A stretch of DNA of 64,000 bases from Alteromonas sp. MMG017 (GTDB lineage Bacteria > Pseudomonadota > Gammaproteobacteria > Enterobacterales > Alteromonadaceae), in NCBI RefSeq assembly GCF_018100795.1, contig NZ_JAGJDY010000004.1, positions 310,001-374,000 of the forward strand, given 5' to 3'. Position numbers and translations under genes: made by a program. Under the pieces are notes generated by a model. That model had not been told where the DNA came from, did no database searches, and worked only from the letters and a program-made list of their open reading frames with translations. Below, one piece after another: positions 8,250 to 16,432 of this stretch. Position 1 is the stretch's first letter. Every line of letters begins with the position of its first letter.

Positions 8250-10874
8250 TTACTTAAGAAAGCCAGACTGATAAATGGCATTACTTAACATTTTGTTCGT
8301 GCCGTACCAATACCCTCGAAATTGCGTATTGTCGGTAAATCCAATCACCACACCTTTACCTTGCTTTGTGGTTATCACAGCAGGGGTTTCGGCAATAAGT
8401 TTCACCAGCTTTTCATCACTGAACCCAGCCAGTAATGGCGCAAAGGTATAACGCGCTGGCGTAGTGAATGGCGTGTAGTAATTGTTCACCACCATATTGC
8501 TGGTTTTAAACATTGGCAGCGTGGTGTCGGTATAACCGTAAAAAAGTGGATGGGTAATATCAATTTCCGCTTCATAAACCGCGCCTGCCACTAACTTTCT
8601 TGCATATAGCGCCGATTTATCGCCAAAAGAAAGCTTATCTTCGTCAAACTTACTGTCAATTTCTTCTTGTTTTAAAATATCAGCGTTTAACCATTCGTTG
8701 GCCGCAAAATAACGTAGCGCAGATTTTTGTCCAATTAACACACCGCCATTTTCAACCCAAGTAGACAGTGCATCTCTCGTGTCATTCGATAGCGAATAGC
8801 GGCCGCTGGCAAACACAATATGGGTATAGCCTGACTGTAGGGCATTGCCTAGCTTTTGTTGCTCCACAATACTAACCGGCAGCCCCACTCGAGTATCAAA
8901 ATAGTGCCACATTTCCCCCACTTCATACTGACTTGTGCCCTCGCCTCCCACTAACAGCACTTTAGGCGCTGAAATAGGCTGTATTGAGCGGCTTCCAATA
9001 TCACTGCCTGTTGGCGTTAACCCACTGGCTAGTGCGTAAACCGGAATATTTAATGCACTAGCGTGTTCCGTCAATAGGCTAAGTAAGTTATCAGGCTGTG
9101 CTAATCCTGTAGGAATAACGATGCTTCCTGAGGTAAATGTATGACGCTGATTATTAACAAGCTTAGCTTCAAACGCATTTTCGCTACTTCTTACACTTAC
9201 CCCTGCTTCCAATAACGATTGAAGCAACGCAGGCGCGTAGTAATCGTTCCATGAAAAGGCGTATGCATAGGCATTAGCAGGTAACGAATCGCTAAGTTCT
9301 GGCATTACCAATTTTGCATTGGCAGCCGTTTTTACGCTTCGCGCATCACGCTTTTCAACCGCTTCAAACGGCAAATTAAATGCCATCGCCATGTTCCACG
9401 ATGACACATCGTAGAAGGTGTTATTTTCGAACGAGGTTTGGGTTGAGAATATAGATGTAATAAGTCGATACTGCGCTTGGGCAACAGGAATGTAGATAGC
9501 ACGATTGGCACTAAAAGTTTGCTTGCCTATTTCGGAATCTTTGCTGACAACGTCGAACTTAATATTGTGCTGTTTAAGCAGCGACAACATAGCGTTAAAC
9601 CTACCGCTATCATTCGATTCACCCACAATGTAACCGCTTATATCGCCGTCTTTTGCTAGTGTTTGCGTGTCTTTAACAAAAGCAGACTGATAATCTAAGA
9701 TAGCTGGTTTATTGGCAAGGGCACCTTCAAAGGTACTCAACGACGTTGTAATTTGATTCGATATGGTAGTAGAAAATGCCAATGGGCCATTGATAGATTC
9801 TTGCAAATGTCCGCGAGAGCTCGCTTGTTCGAATAAAATACCTATGCTGCCATGTAAATCAGGGTAGGTACTGCCCTTACCGGCATAAAAGTCGTCGAAT
9901 GCCTCTTCCGAGAAATACAGCTTCCCTTGTTTATCAAAAGCTTTGGCATGATAAGCCGCTAACGCTTCCGTTAAGGTTACGTTTTCATCTGGCGTGATCG
10001 GGTTTTTGCGCGAACGGACACCTGGCTGAAAAAAGTAAGTGCTATCGGTGCCCATTTCATGAAAGTCGGTAAGAATATGCGGGCGCCAGCGGTGAAATTG
10101 TTTAATACGTGCTTGAGACTCAGGGTGAGCCAACAACAACCAGTCACGATTTAAGTCAAACCAATAGTGGTTCGTGCGCCCTGATGGCCAGCCTTCATCA
10201 TGCTCACGGGTATTACTATCCGCAACAAGTTGCTTTCCTTTGTGCATATTGGCCCATTGCGCGAAACGAGATAACCCATCGGGGTTGAAAGATGGGTCTA
10301 ACAGCACAATATTGTTGTTCAGTAGTGCATCGATGGGCGCGCCTTGCCCAGCAGCGAGGTAATACGCTAGGGCTAATGCAGCATTAGAGCCTGAAGGTTC
10401 ATTACCGTGAATGCTGTAGCCCATATAAAAAATGAGTGGCGCACCCGCTTTGACTTTATTGCCAGAATTCATGGCATCGATATGCGCGGTACGCATGCTT
10501 TCTATGTTAGGGCGATTCGATGGCGCAGTAATGGTAAGTAGCAACAACTCACGATTTTCATGGGTTCTGCCGGTGACTTCTAATGAAATACGGTCGGAAT
10601 GGTCAGCCAGTACACGCATGTAGTGTGTAAGTTGATCATGACGTACGTGCCATTGACCAATGTTCGCACCCAGTACTGATTCTGGCGTAGGAATATCTGG
10701 GTTATAGGTCACATCGGTTGGTAAATAGGCCTGAACGGGTTTTCCGCCCTTATCGAGGGTGACCTTATTGGCATTTACCGGAGCAGATACGCACAAGGCG
10801 GTTAACACTACAAATGGCGCAAGCCATTTTGGGAAATTCGAGATTGTGGCGGTGCGAACCAAAGTTGCGAGCAT
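8250..10874 (-). CDS. Secreted M14 family zinc carboxypeptidase-like protein
   Basis: Exported zinc peptidase of family M14, 874 residues. A signal peptide occupies about 1-35 (cleavage near VNA). The catalytic half shows zinc ligands H156 and E159 (HGNEPSGSNAA), the substrate Arg in FDLNRDW (R243), a candidate third ligand H272 (DFHEMG) and the candidate general base E349 (LFEQASSRG). The remaining 450 residues include a class-I glutamine-amidotransferase-like segment (HIVFASGRY, WVENGGVLIG). The family is secure; the substrate is not known. It stands alone on the minus strand between comF and nfuA, splitting a neighbourhood that is compact in E. coli. Confidence 0.92.
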   Translation of the reverse strand: MLATLVRTATISNFPKWLAPFVVLTALCVSAPVNANKVTLDKGGKPVQAYLPTDVTYNPDIPTPESVLGANIGQWHVRHDQLTHYMRVLADHSDRISLEVTGRTHENRELLLLTITAPSNRPNIESMRTAHIDAMNSGNKVKAGAPLIFYMGYSIHGNEPSGSNAALALAYYLAAGQGAPIDALLNNNIVLLDPSFNPDGLSRFAQWANMHKGKQLVADSNTREHDEGWPSGRTNHYWFDLNRDWLLLAHPESQARIKQFHRWRPHILTDFHEMGTDSTYFFQPGVRSRKNPITPDENVTLTEALAAYHAKAFDKQGKLYFSEEAFDDFYAGKGSTYPDLHGSIGILFEQASSRGHLQESINGPLAFSTTISNQITTSLSTFEGALANKPAILDYQSAFVKDTQTLAKDGDISGYIVGESNDSGRFNAMLSLLKQHNIKFDVVSKDSEIGKQTFSANRAIYIPVAQAQYRLITSIFSTQTSFENNTFYDVSSWNMAMAFNLPFEAVEKRDARSVKTAANAKLVMPELSDSLPANAYAYAFSWNDYYAPALLQSLLEAGVSVRSSENAFEAKLVNNQRHTFTSGSIVIPTGLAQPDNLLSLLTEHASALNIPVYALASGLTPTGSDIGSRSIQPISAPKVLLVGGEGTSQYEVGEMWHYFDTRVGLPVSIVEQQKLGNALQSGYTHIVFASGRYSLSNDTRDALSTWVENGGVLIGQKSALRYFAANEWLNADILKQEEIDSKFDEDKLSFGDKSALYARKLVAGAVYEAEIDITHPLFYGYTDTTLPMFKTSNMVVNNYYTPFTTPARYTFAPLLAGFSDEKLVKLIAETPAVITTKQGKGVVIGFTDNTQFRGYWYGTNKMLSNAIYQSGFLK

Positions 10875-10895
10875 AGTGATTTCCGTCTTGTCGTT

Positions 10896-10937
10896 ATGCG
10901 GTTACATCGAAACTAGATGCGGTTACATCGAAACTAG
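10896..10937. repeat. Perfect 21-bp tandem duplication upstream of nfuA
   Basis: ATGCGGTTACATCGAAACTAG occurs twice without a gap, at 10896-10916 and 10917-10937. It lies between the divergent M14 peptidase and nfuA, ending 3 bp before the IscR-like site. Confidence 0.95.
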
Positions 10938-10940
10938 TCA

Positions 10941-10965
10941 ATACTTGACTGTTTTAGTCAGGTAA
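10941..10965 (+). promoter_or_regulatory. IscR type-1-like operator at the nfuA promoter
   Basis: The 25-bp segment, with core ATACTTGACT then TTTTAGTCAGGTAA, matches the E. coli IscR type 1 consensus (ATASYYGACTRWWWYAGTCRRSTAT, recalled) at all positions but the last. An overlapping TTGACT (10945-10950) could be the -35 box. nfuA is an IscR target in E. coli, which supports the reading. Confidence 0.82.
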
Positions 10966-11008
10966 ATTTGTTATCATAAACCAAATTTTTAATTAATAGG
11001 ACTTACTG

Positions 11009-11587
11009 ATGATTACTATATCAGAAGAAGCCCAGGCTCACTTCGTAAAACTGTTGGATAAACAAGAGACTGGCACAAATATTCGTGTATTCGTCGTAAA
11101 TCCGGGCACATCGAGCGCCGAGTGTGGCGTGTCCTATTGTCCGCCAGATGCTGTTGAAGAAACGGATACTCGCTTAGAGTTCAATGGCTTCAATGCAGTG
11201 GTAGATGAAGAAAGTGTTCCATTTTTACATGAAGCAGAAATTGATTATGTTACTGATCAAATGGGCTCACAGCTTACGCTTAAAGCGCCAAATGCTAAAG
11301 CACGTAAAGTCGCTGATGACGCGCCATTGGTTGAACGTATAAAATACATGATTGAAGCTGAAATCAATCCTCAACTTGCTAGCCATGGCGGCCAGGTAAT
11401 GTTGGCTGAACTTACCGAAGATGGCTTTGCTATTCTTCAGTTTGGCGGCGGCTGTAACGGTTGCTCAATGGTTGATGTTACGTTGAAAGACGGCATTGAA
11501 AAGCAAATGCTTGAGCAATTTGCTGGGGAATTAAACGGTGTTCGTGATGCCACTGAACATGAAGCCGGTGAGCATTCTTACTACTAA
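11009..11587 (+). CDS. nfuA: Fe-S biogenesis protein NfuA
   Basis: Carrier that accepts a [4Fe-4S] cluster and passes it to target enzymes, important under iron limitation or oxidative stress. The 192 residues comprise a degenerate A-type (IscA-like) domain (1-100) and a NifU-like C-terminal domain (about 105-190) with the cluster-binding CxxC, C149 and C152, at the same positions as in E. coli. AGGA lies seven bases before the ATG. An IscR-like operator sits directly upstream, implying regulation by Fe-S status. A small membrane-protein gene follows after 17 bp. Confidence 0.97.
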   Translation: MITISEEAQAHFVKLLDKQETGTNIRVFVVNPGTSSAECGVSYCPPDAVEETDTRLEFNGFNAVVDEESVPFLHEAEIDYVTDQMGSQLTLKAPNAKARKVADDAPLVERIKYMIEAEINPQLASHGGQVMLAELTEDGFAILQFGGGCNGCSMVDVTLKDGIEKQMLEQFAGELNGVRDATEHEAGEHSYY

Positions 11588-11604
11588 GATGTTGTATCCC
11601 ACTT

Positions 11605-11838
11605 ATGTTTGATGTGCACAAAAGCTGGCGACGATTTAAATTAGGCCTTGCCTTGTTCGTTGCTGGCGTTGTGCAGCTTTTCGCCATAAGCCATTTTAGC
11701 ACCTTCCTTTACTATTATTCTCTTACCACTTTGCTTGTAGGCTTTGTTATTGCCATGTCTGGTTATGTAGGCATCTTCATGCAGCGTTTCGCCTTTCTAA
11801 AAGACAAGAAAATCCCCCCTAGCTTTAAAGACGATTAG
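11605..11838 (+). CDS. Small membrane protein downstream of nfuA, function unknown
   Basis: A 77-residue protein of no recognised family, with two hydrophobic segments (about 13-32 and 38-60) between a basic N-terminus (HKSWRRFK) and a charged Lys/Asp C-terminus (KDKKIPPSFKDD), so both ends are probably cytoplasmic. It begins 17 bp after nfuA and is probably co-transcribed with it. The ribosome site before the ATG is weak. Hydrophobicity and charge distribution support a real gene, but nothing shows its job; a link with Fe-S repair is only positional. Confidence 0.65.
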   Translation: MFDVHKSWRRFKLGLALFVAGVVQLFAISHFSTFLYYYSLTTLLVGFVIAMSGYVGIFMQRFAFLKDKKIPPSFKDD

Positions 11839-12030
11839 TCGTTTACCTCTCGCTTTTTACACTCATTTTTACCTTACACGCATTTGTTAACACTCTCGTT
11901 CAATGACCTTGTACTAGGCTACTAATTACATGTAATCTAGTATTTATAATCTGACATTTGTTGGATGTAACCTAACGTTCATACCCTTTTTCATAGGTGA
12001 TTTGAGCGTGCTGAATAGAAGGGGCTTGGG

Positions 12031-12723
12031 ATGAAAACCATTGGGCTAATTGGTGGTATGAGTTGGGAGTCGACAGTGAGCTATTATCAAGCGATTAATC
12101 GGCTGGTAAATAGTCAACTCGGTGGGCTACACAGTGCAAAAATATGTCTGTACTCGGTTGATTTTGCCGAAATAGAAGTATTTCAGCGCACCGGCGAGTG
12201 GGATAAAGCCGCCGATGCGTTAAAGCGCGCCGCACAGTCCTTAGAAGATGCTGGGGCCGACTTTCTACTCATATGTACTAACACCATGCATAAGGTTGCT
12301 GCGCAGGTAGCAAGCGCAGTAGCCATTCCGTTACTGCATATTGCCGATGCCACCGGCGTGGCTCTGTGTGAAAACAAGGTCAAAAAGGTGGGCTTGTTAG
12401 GTACTCAATTCACCATGGAACAGGCTTTTTATAGCGAACGATTAGCGCAACAGTTTGATTTAGATGTAGTCGTACCAAGCAGTGAAGATAGATTAGTCGT
12501 GCATAAGATTATTTATGAGGAATTATGCAAAGGGGTTATTTGTGAAAAATCCCGTGACGCGTATATTGATATTATCAACAAATTAAAAGCACAAGGTGCA
12601 CAAGCCGTTATTTTAGGCTGTACCGAAATTGCCTTGTTGGTGAAGCAGTCAGACACTGATATGCCTCTTTACGATACAACAGCGCTTCATGCTGCTGAGG
12701 CTGTAAAAATGGCGCTAGAATAA
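12031..12723 (+). CDS. Aspartate/glutamate racemase family protein
   Basis: PLP-independent amino-acid racemase with two catalytic cysteines. The 230 residues carry C82 in CTNTMH and C197 in GCTEIALL, the paired motifs of this family, and an N-terminal GLIGGMSWEST loop typical of the YgeA/RacX branch. Substrates in that branch are broad or unknown, so I assign none. The start is supported by an AGGGG stretch upstream. The VOC gene begins 38 bp downstream, so the two may be co-transcribed. Confidence 0.92.
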   Translation: MKTIGLIGGMSWESTVSYYQAINRLVNSQLGGLHSAKICLYSVDFAEIEVFQRTGEWDKAADALKRAAQSLEDAGADFLLICTNTMHKVAAQVASAVAIPLLHIADATGVALCENKVKKVGLLGTQFTMEQAFYSERLAQQFDLDVVVPSSEDRLVVHKIIYEELCKGVICEKSRDAYIDIINKLKAQGAQAVILGCTEIALLVKQSDTDMPLYDTTALHAAEAVKMALE

Positions 12724-12761
12724 TCAGATAACAATATTTTGCCTATGAAGAAGGAAATGCT

Positions 12762-13145
12762 ATGTTTAGTCATATAATGATTGGCGCGAACGACATTGAA
12801 GCGTCGAAGAAATTTTACGATGCTTCTCTTGCGGTATTTGGATACGATGAAGGCGTTTACGATGAACACGGTCGTGTTTTCTACTTCACCCCGAAAGGTG
12901 TATTAGCCCTTACTAAACCAATTAATGGCGAAGCCGCTACCCACGGTAACGGTACTACGATTGGTCTTGCTGCCACGAACCCTGGGCTTGTTGATGAATG
13001 GCATAAAGTGGGCGCAGCCAATGGCGGCGTTCCGGTTGAAGATCCTCCCGGCATTCGCGGTACTGAAGAGCGACAGTTGTACCTAGCGTATTTACGTGAC
13101 CCTTCCGGCAACAAACTATGTGCCACGCACTTCGTTAAGAAATAA
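12762..13145 (+). CDS. VOC (glyoxalase/bleomycin-resistance fold) family protein
   Basis: A 127-residue single-domain vicinal-oxygen-chelate protein. It starts with the strand FSHIMIGANDIEASKKFYDA, continues through FYFTPKG, and ends LAYLRDPSGNKLCATH, the usual closing strand with a metal-ligand-like position. Members include lyases, dioxygenases and resistance proteins; the sequence does not tell which. AAGGA precedes the ATG. It follows the racemase gene by 38 bp on the same strand. Confidence 0.9.
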   Translation: MFSHIMIGANDIEASKKFYDASLAVFGYDEGVYDEHGRVFYFTPKGVLALTKPINGEAATHGNGTTIGLAATNPGLVDEWHKVGAANGGVPVEDPPGIRGTEERQLYLAYLRDPSGNKLCATHFVKK

Positions 13146-13239
13146 CCGAGAGTTTATCAGCCTTGAGCTGTTATAAACATCTACGATAAGCTCGTCAGTA
13201 CCCCACTGGCGGGCGACTACTCAAAATAGGTAAGCAACC

Positions 13240-13893
13240 ATGACACCTACAGAAACAGGCCTTGCTTACGATCAAATTACCCAGCGCTGGACTCGCCCAG
13301 AGTTCAATCGTAAAAATGGCGTTGCTCAGCATAAAACTGCCTTATCATTTCTAGACGTTTTTACATCAACAACTGATGCGCCCCCAGCAACGTCGAGCCT
13401 CTCGCCCCTAGCCCTTGATGTGGGGTGTGGATGCACAGGTAGATTTATTGATTTACTGCATGACAATAAGTTTGTTGTAGAGGGCATTGATATATCTAAG
13501 AAAATGCTGGCGTTAGCCAGAGAAAGGTACCCTAACAACACGTTTTATTTTGATGACATTTGTACCTTCGATTTGCCCCATCAGTACCGCTTCATTAGCG
13601 CATGGGACTGCCTGTGGCATGTACCACTGCAAAGCCAAGCAGATGTAATCACTAAACTGTGTAATGCGCTGCAGCCAGGAGGCGTATTTATATTTAGCTG
13701 TGGCGGTGTGGATGAACCGGGCGAACACACCAATACCACCATGGGGCCTAAGGTCTATTACGCTTCGCTCGGTATTAATGGCTATGTGCGCCATATTATA
13801 GAAGCTGATTGCTTTATTCGGCATATCGAATACGAGCAGCTACCCGAGTTTCATACCTATTTTGTAGTGCAAAAAACAATACCGCAAAAATAG
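13240..13893 (+). CDS. Class I SAM-dependent methyltransferase
   Basis: Small-molecule-type methyltransferase, 217 residues. Motif I (ALDVGCGCTGRF, 58-69) binds S-adenosylmethionine; GIDISKKMLALAR is the acidic-loop region, FYFDDICTFD motif II and LQPGGVFIFSCGG motif III. The acceptor cannot be read from the sequence. AGGT lies eight bases before the ATG. It stands between the VOC gene and an AraC-type regulator, on the same strand but with gaps of 60-95 bp. Confidence 0.92.
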   Translation: MTPTETGLAYDQITQRWTRPEFNRKNGVAQHKTALSFLDVFTSTTDAPPATSSLSPLALDVGCGCTGRFIDLLHDNKFVVEGIDISKKMLALARERYPNNTFYFDDICTFDLPHQYRFISAWDCLWHVPLQSQADVITKLCNALQPGGVFIFSCGGVDEPGEHTNTTMGPKVYYASLGINGYVRHIIEADCFIRHIEYEQLPEFHTYFVVQKTIPQK

Positions 13894-13953
13894 TCGGGTA
13901 TTTTTTGATTCAACTTTGTATTGTTTGCTTAATCTTCATAACGCTAGTAACGA

Positions 13954-14940
13954 ATGAACCCTTTATATCTTCGTCTTGATAAGGTTGCCGACGCCATTTT
14001 AAAAGCGCCCGAGCTTGCCAGTGATCTTAGTCGACTTGCCTCCCTTGCATGTACCTCTGAGTACCATCTTCATCGCGCATTTAACGCAAAGTTTGGTATC
14101 AACATTGGTGCCTACGCTAGGCAACTTCGACTGCACGAAAGTGCCTATAAATTAGCGTTTCGGCCTCAAAAACGCATACTGGATATTGCGATAGAAGCAG
14201 GGTTTGGGTCACATGAAAGCCATGCCAAAGCCTTTAAAAAGCATTACAACCAGTCGCCTTCAGGCTTTAGAAAGACACCCAATGTTGAAGCACTACATAA
14301 AGGTGCACAAATTAGCTCGCTAGTAATATCTAACGAAAAAGGATCTTCGGGACTTATGAACACCTCACATGACAACGCAATTAGCGCGCCTAAAAATGGT
14401 ACCTCTGAAAATCATCAACTTGATGTGTCAGTTATTCAGTTTCCAGCCTTAGACATTGCGATGATGATGCACATTGGCCCGCCTAGCCACATTATGAGCA
14501 CGGTGAGTAAATTCATTGCATGGAGAAGAGAAAACAAGCTACCGCCTTCTACCAGCCGCACTTTCAACTTATTGTTTGATGATCCTGGAAACACGCCACA
14601 TGAATCGTACCGGTTTGGTGTGGCGTGCCAAATTCTTATGCCAAGTAGTACGCCCGTGAGAACAAGCGAAGCTATAGAAACATGCCAATCTACAGATACA
14701 AATCATCCAAGCGTTACCACCACTACCATACCGGAAGGATACTGCGCTAAAGTCCGCCATATTGGCACCGATGCAGAATTAGGCGCGGTAGTACACGCCT
14801 TATATCACCAGTGGTTACCAGATACGCAATTTGAACTCAGAGACTTTCCCGTTTTTTTAGAGCGTATTCGCTTTTTCCCCGACGTAGCTGCCCATGAAGC
14901 CATCACCGATGTATTTCTGCCTATTAAGGCTGCTGAGTAA
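13954..14940 (+). CDS. AraC-family regulator with GyrI-like effector domain
   Basis: Transcription regulator of the Rob/SoxS-like type with a small-molecule sensor. Residues about 8-108 hold two helix-turn-helix motifs (LASLACTSEYHLHRAF; DIAIEAGFGSHESHAKAFKKHY, then SPSGFRK). After a polar linker, residues about 150-328 form a GyrI/AraC effector-binding domain (VSVIQFPALDIAMMMHIGP at its start; FPVFLERIRFFPD near the end). This DNA-binding-first order is typical of regulators of drug-response genes. The ligand is unknown. The divergent, convergently placed MATE gene downstream is a candidate target only by proximity. Confidence 0.92.
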   Translation: MNPLYLRLDKVADAILKAPELASDLSRLASLACTSEYHLHRAFNAKFGINIGAYARQLRLHESAYKLAFRPQKRILDIAIEAGFGSHESHAKAFKKHYNQSPSGFRKTPNVEALHKGAQISSLVISNEKGSSGLMNTSHDNAISAPKNGTSENHQLDVSVIQFPALDIAMMMHIGPPSHIMSTVSKFIAWRRENKLPPSTSRTFNLLFDDPGNTPHESYRFGVACQILMPSSTPVRTSEAIETCQSTDTNHPSVTTTTIPEGYCAKVRHIGTDAELGAVVHALYHQWLPDTQFELRDFPVFLERIRFFPDVAAHEAITDVFLPIKAAE

Positions 14941-14984
14941 TGTAGCTACTTAGCTTAGTTGGGGGTTGCGTGACTTAGGTTAAA

Positions 14985-16346
14985 TTAGCTGTTACACAAT
15001 GCATTGCGCTTACTTAGCCGTTCAAAGCTCCAGCCAAGGGTAATACCACGGGCAAGTAAGAACGCGAGCAATGCGTACCATAAGCTGACATTACCGAGGG
15101 ACTGGGTAAAAAACCACACAGGGAAATATACCGCGATAGCACTAATAATCATGGTATCGCGCATAGAGGATGACTTTGTAAGGCCAACAAATACACCGTC
15201 GTACAAAAAACACCAATGTGCCAGTAGCGGCAAAATAACCATTAGTGGAAGGTAGGTTACCGCTGCATTCACAATATTTTGATGCTCAGTGAGCAGACTT
15301 ATTATGCCGTGCCCGCCAAAAAAGAAGATAGCACTATAGCCTATTGCAAACAGTGATGACCAAAACAAACCTTGGTATGTTCTGCGCTTTATTTCTACGG
15401 CGTTGTTTGCGCCTTTCGCTTCGCCCACCAGCGCTTCTACTGCATAGGCGACCCCGTCTAATCCTAGCGCTATTAATACGAAAAACTGCAGTAGAATTGC
15501 ATTCACCGCCGCCGGCATTTCGCCAAACCGTACACCTTGTATCGTCAAAAACGCTAAGCAGGCTTGTAATGCTAAGTTACGCAGCAGCATGTCAGTATTG
15601 AGCTTCATTAATATTTTTCGCGCTGCTCGATTAAACCAGTTCGCTTCTGGGGAAATACCCCGCACCTGTTTTAGCGCAACATACAAAGCCATAAATGCCA
15701 TGGCGTATTCAGCAATAATACTGGCTAAGGCCACCCCTGCCACCGACATCGACAGTCCAAAAACAAAAGTGATATCTAGCCCAGCATTGACGAGATTACC
15801 CACTATCTGGATGACCATCACCGTTCGCGTTTTTTGCTGGCCCACCAAATAGCCGATAAGGGCTAAGTTCAGCATAGCCGCTGGCGCGCCCCACACCCTC
15901 ACCTGATAGTACTCAGTTAAATGCACCGCTACTGCATCTGATGGGCTCGCCAGTGCTAGCCCAGCTGTGAGTATAGGCTCTTGTAATACAAGTAAACACA
16001 GCCCTAAAATTGAGGCGACAGCAAGGGTTTGCCAAAGCACTTTGGCAGAGGATAGTGTGGCATCTTTATGCCCTCTTGCCTGTGCGCTTAACCCCGTTGA
16101 AGACATACGTAGAAAACCACACACCCAATAAATTTGGGTAAGAATAAGCGCCCCAACTGCCGCACCAGCTAACATTGCAGGCGCAGACATATGCCCCAAA
16201 ACAGCCGTATCCACCAAACCTAACAAAGGGGTGGTAATATTGGCCAAAATCATGGGCAGCGCTAATGTGAGTAAGCGTGTATGATCGTGCCAGAACGACT
16301 CAGGTTGGCGTAGAGATTGCTTATCTTCTTGCACTCGCTTTTGCAT
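14985..16346 (-). CDS. MATE-family efflux transporter (DinF-like)
   Basis: Inner-membrane multidrug and toxin extrusion transporter, 453 residues with about twelve hydrophobic helices in two similar halves. The first helix (ALPMILANITTPLLGLVDTAVLGHM) is the MATE signature and is of the DinF type. Transport is probably driven by Na+ or H+; the substrate is unknown. In E. coli dinF lies just after lexA, but here lexA is 11 kb away and I find no CTGT-N8-ACAG box upstream. It is convergent with the AraC/GyrI regulator gene. The ribosome site is weak. Confidence 0.93.
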   Translation of the reverse strand: MQKRVQEDKQSLRQPESFWHDHTRLLTLALPMILANITTPLLGLVDTAVLGHMSAPAMLAGAAVGALILTQIYWVCGFLRMSSTGLSAQARGHKDATLSSAKVLWQTLAVASILGLCLLVLQEPILTAGLALASPSDAVAVHLTEYYQVRVWGAPAAMLNLALIGYLVGQQKTRTVMVIQIVGNLVNAGLDITFVFGLSMSVAGVALASIIAEYAMAFMALYVALKQVRGISPEANWFNRAARKILMKLNTDMLLRNLALQACLAFLTIQGVRFGEMPAAVNAILLQFFVLIALGLDGVAYAVEALVGEAKGANNAVEIKRRTYQGLFWSSLFAIGYSAIFFFGGHGIISLLTEHQNIVNAAVTYLPLMVILPLLAHWCFLYDGVFVGLTKSSSMRDTMIISAIAVYFPVWFFTQSLGNVSLWYALLAFLLARGITLGWSFERLSKRNALCNS

Positions 16347-16432
16347 TAATTATAGTCTCTGCATTAGTAGGACGCCGTGCTGACACGCAGTAAAAATCAC
16401 TGCTATTACATCAACTTCAACTCGGAGAAAAC

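Noticed and set aside
16347..16432. SOS box before the MATE/DinF-like gene
   Set aside because: No CTGT-N8-ACAG sequence is present in the spacer.
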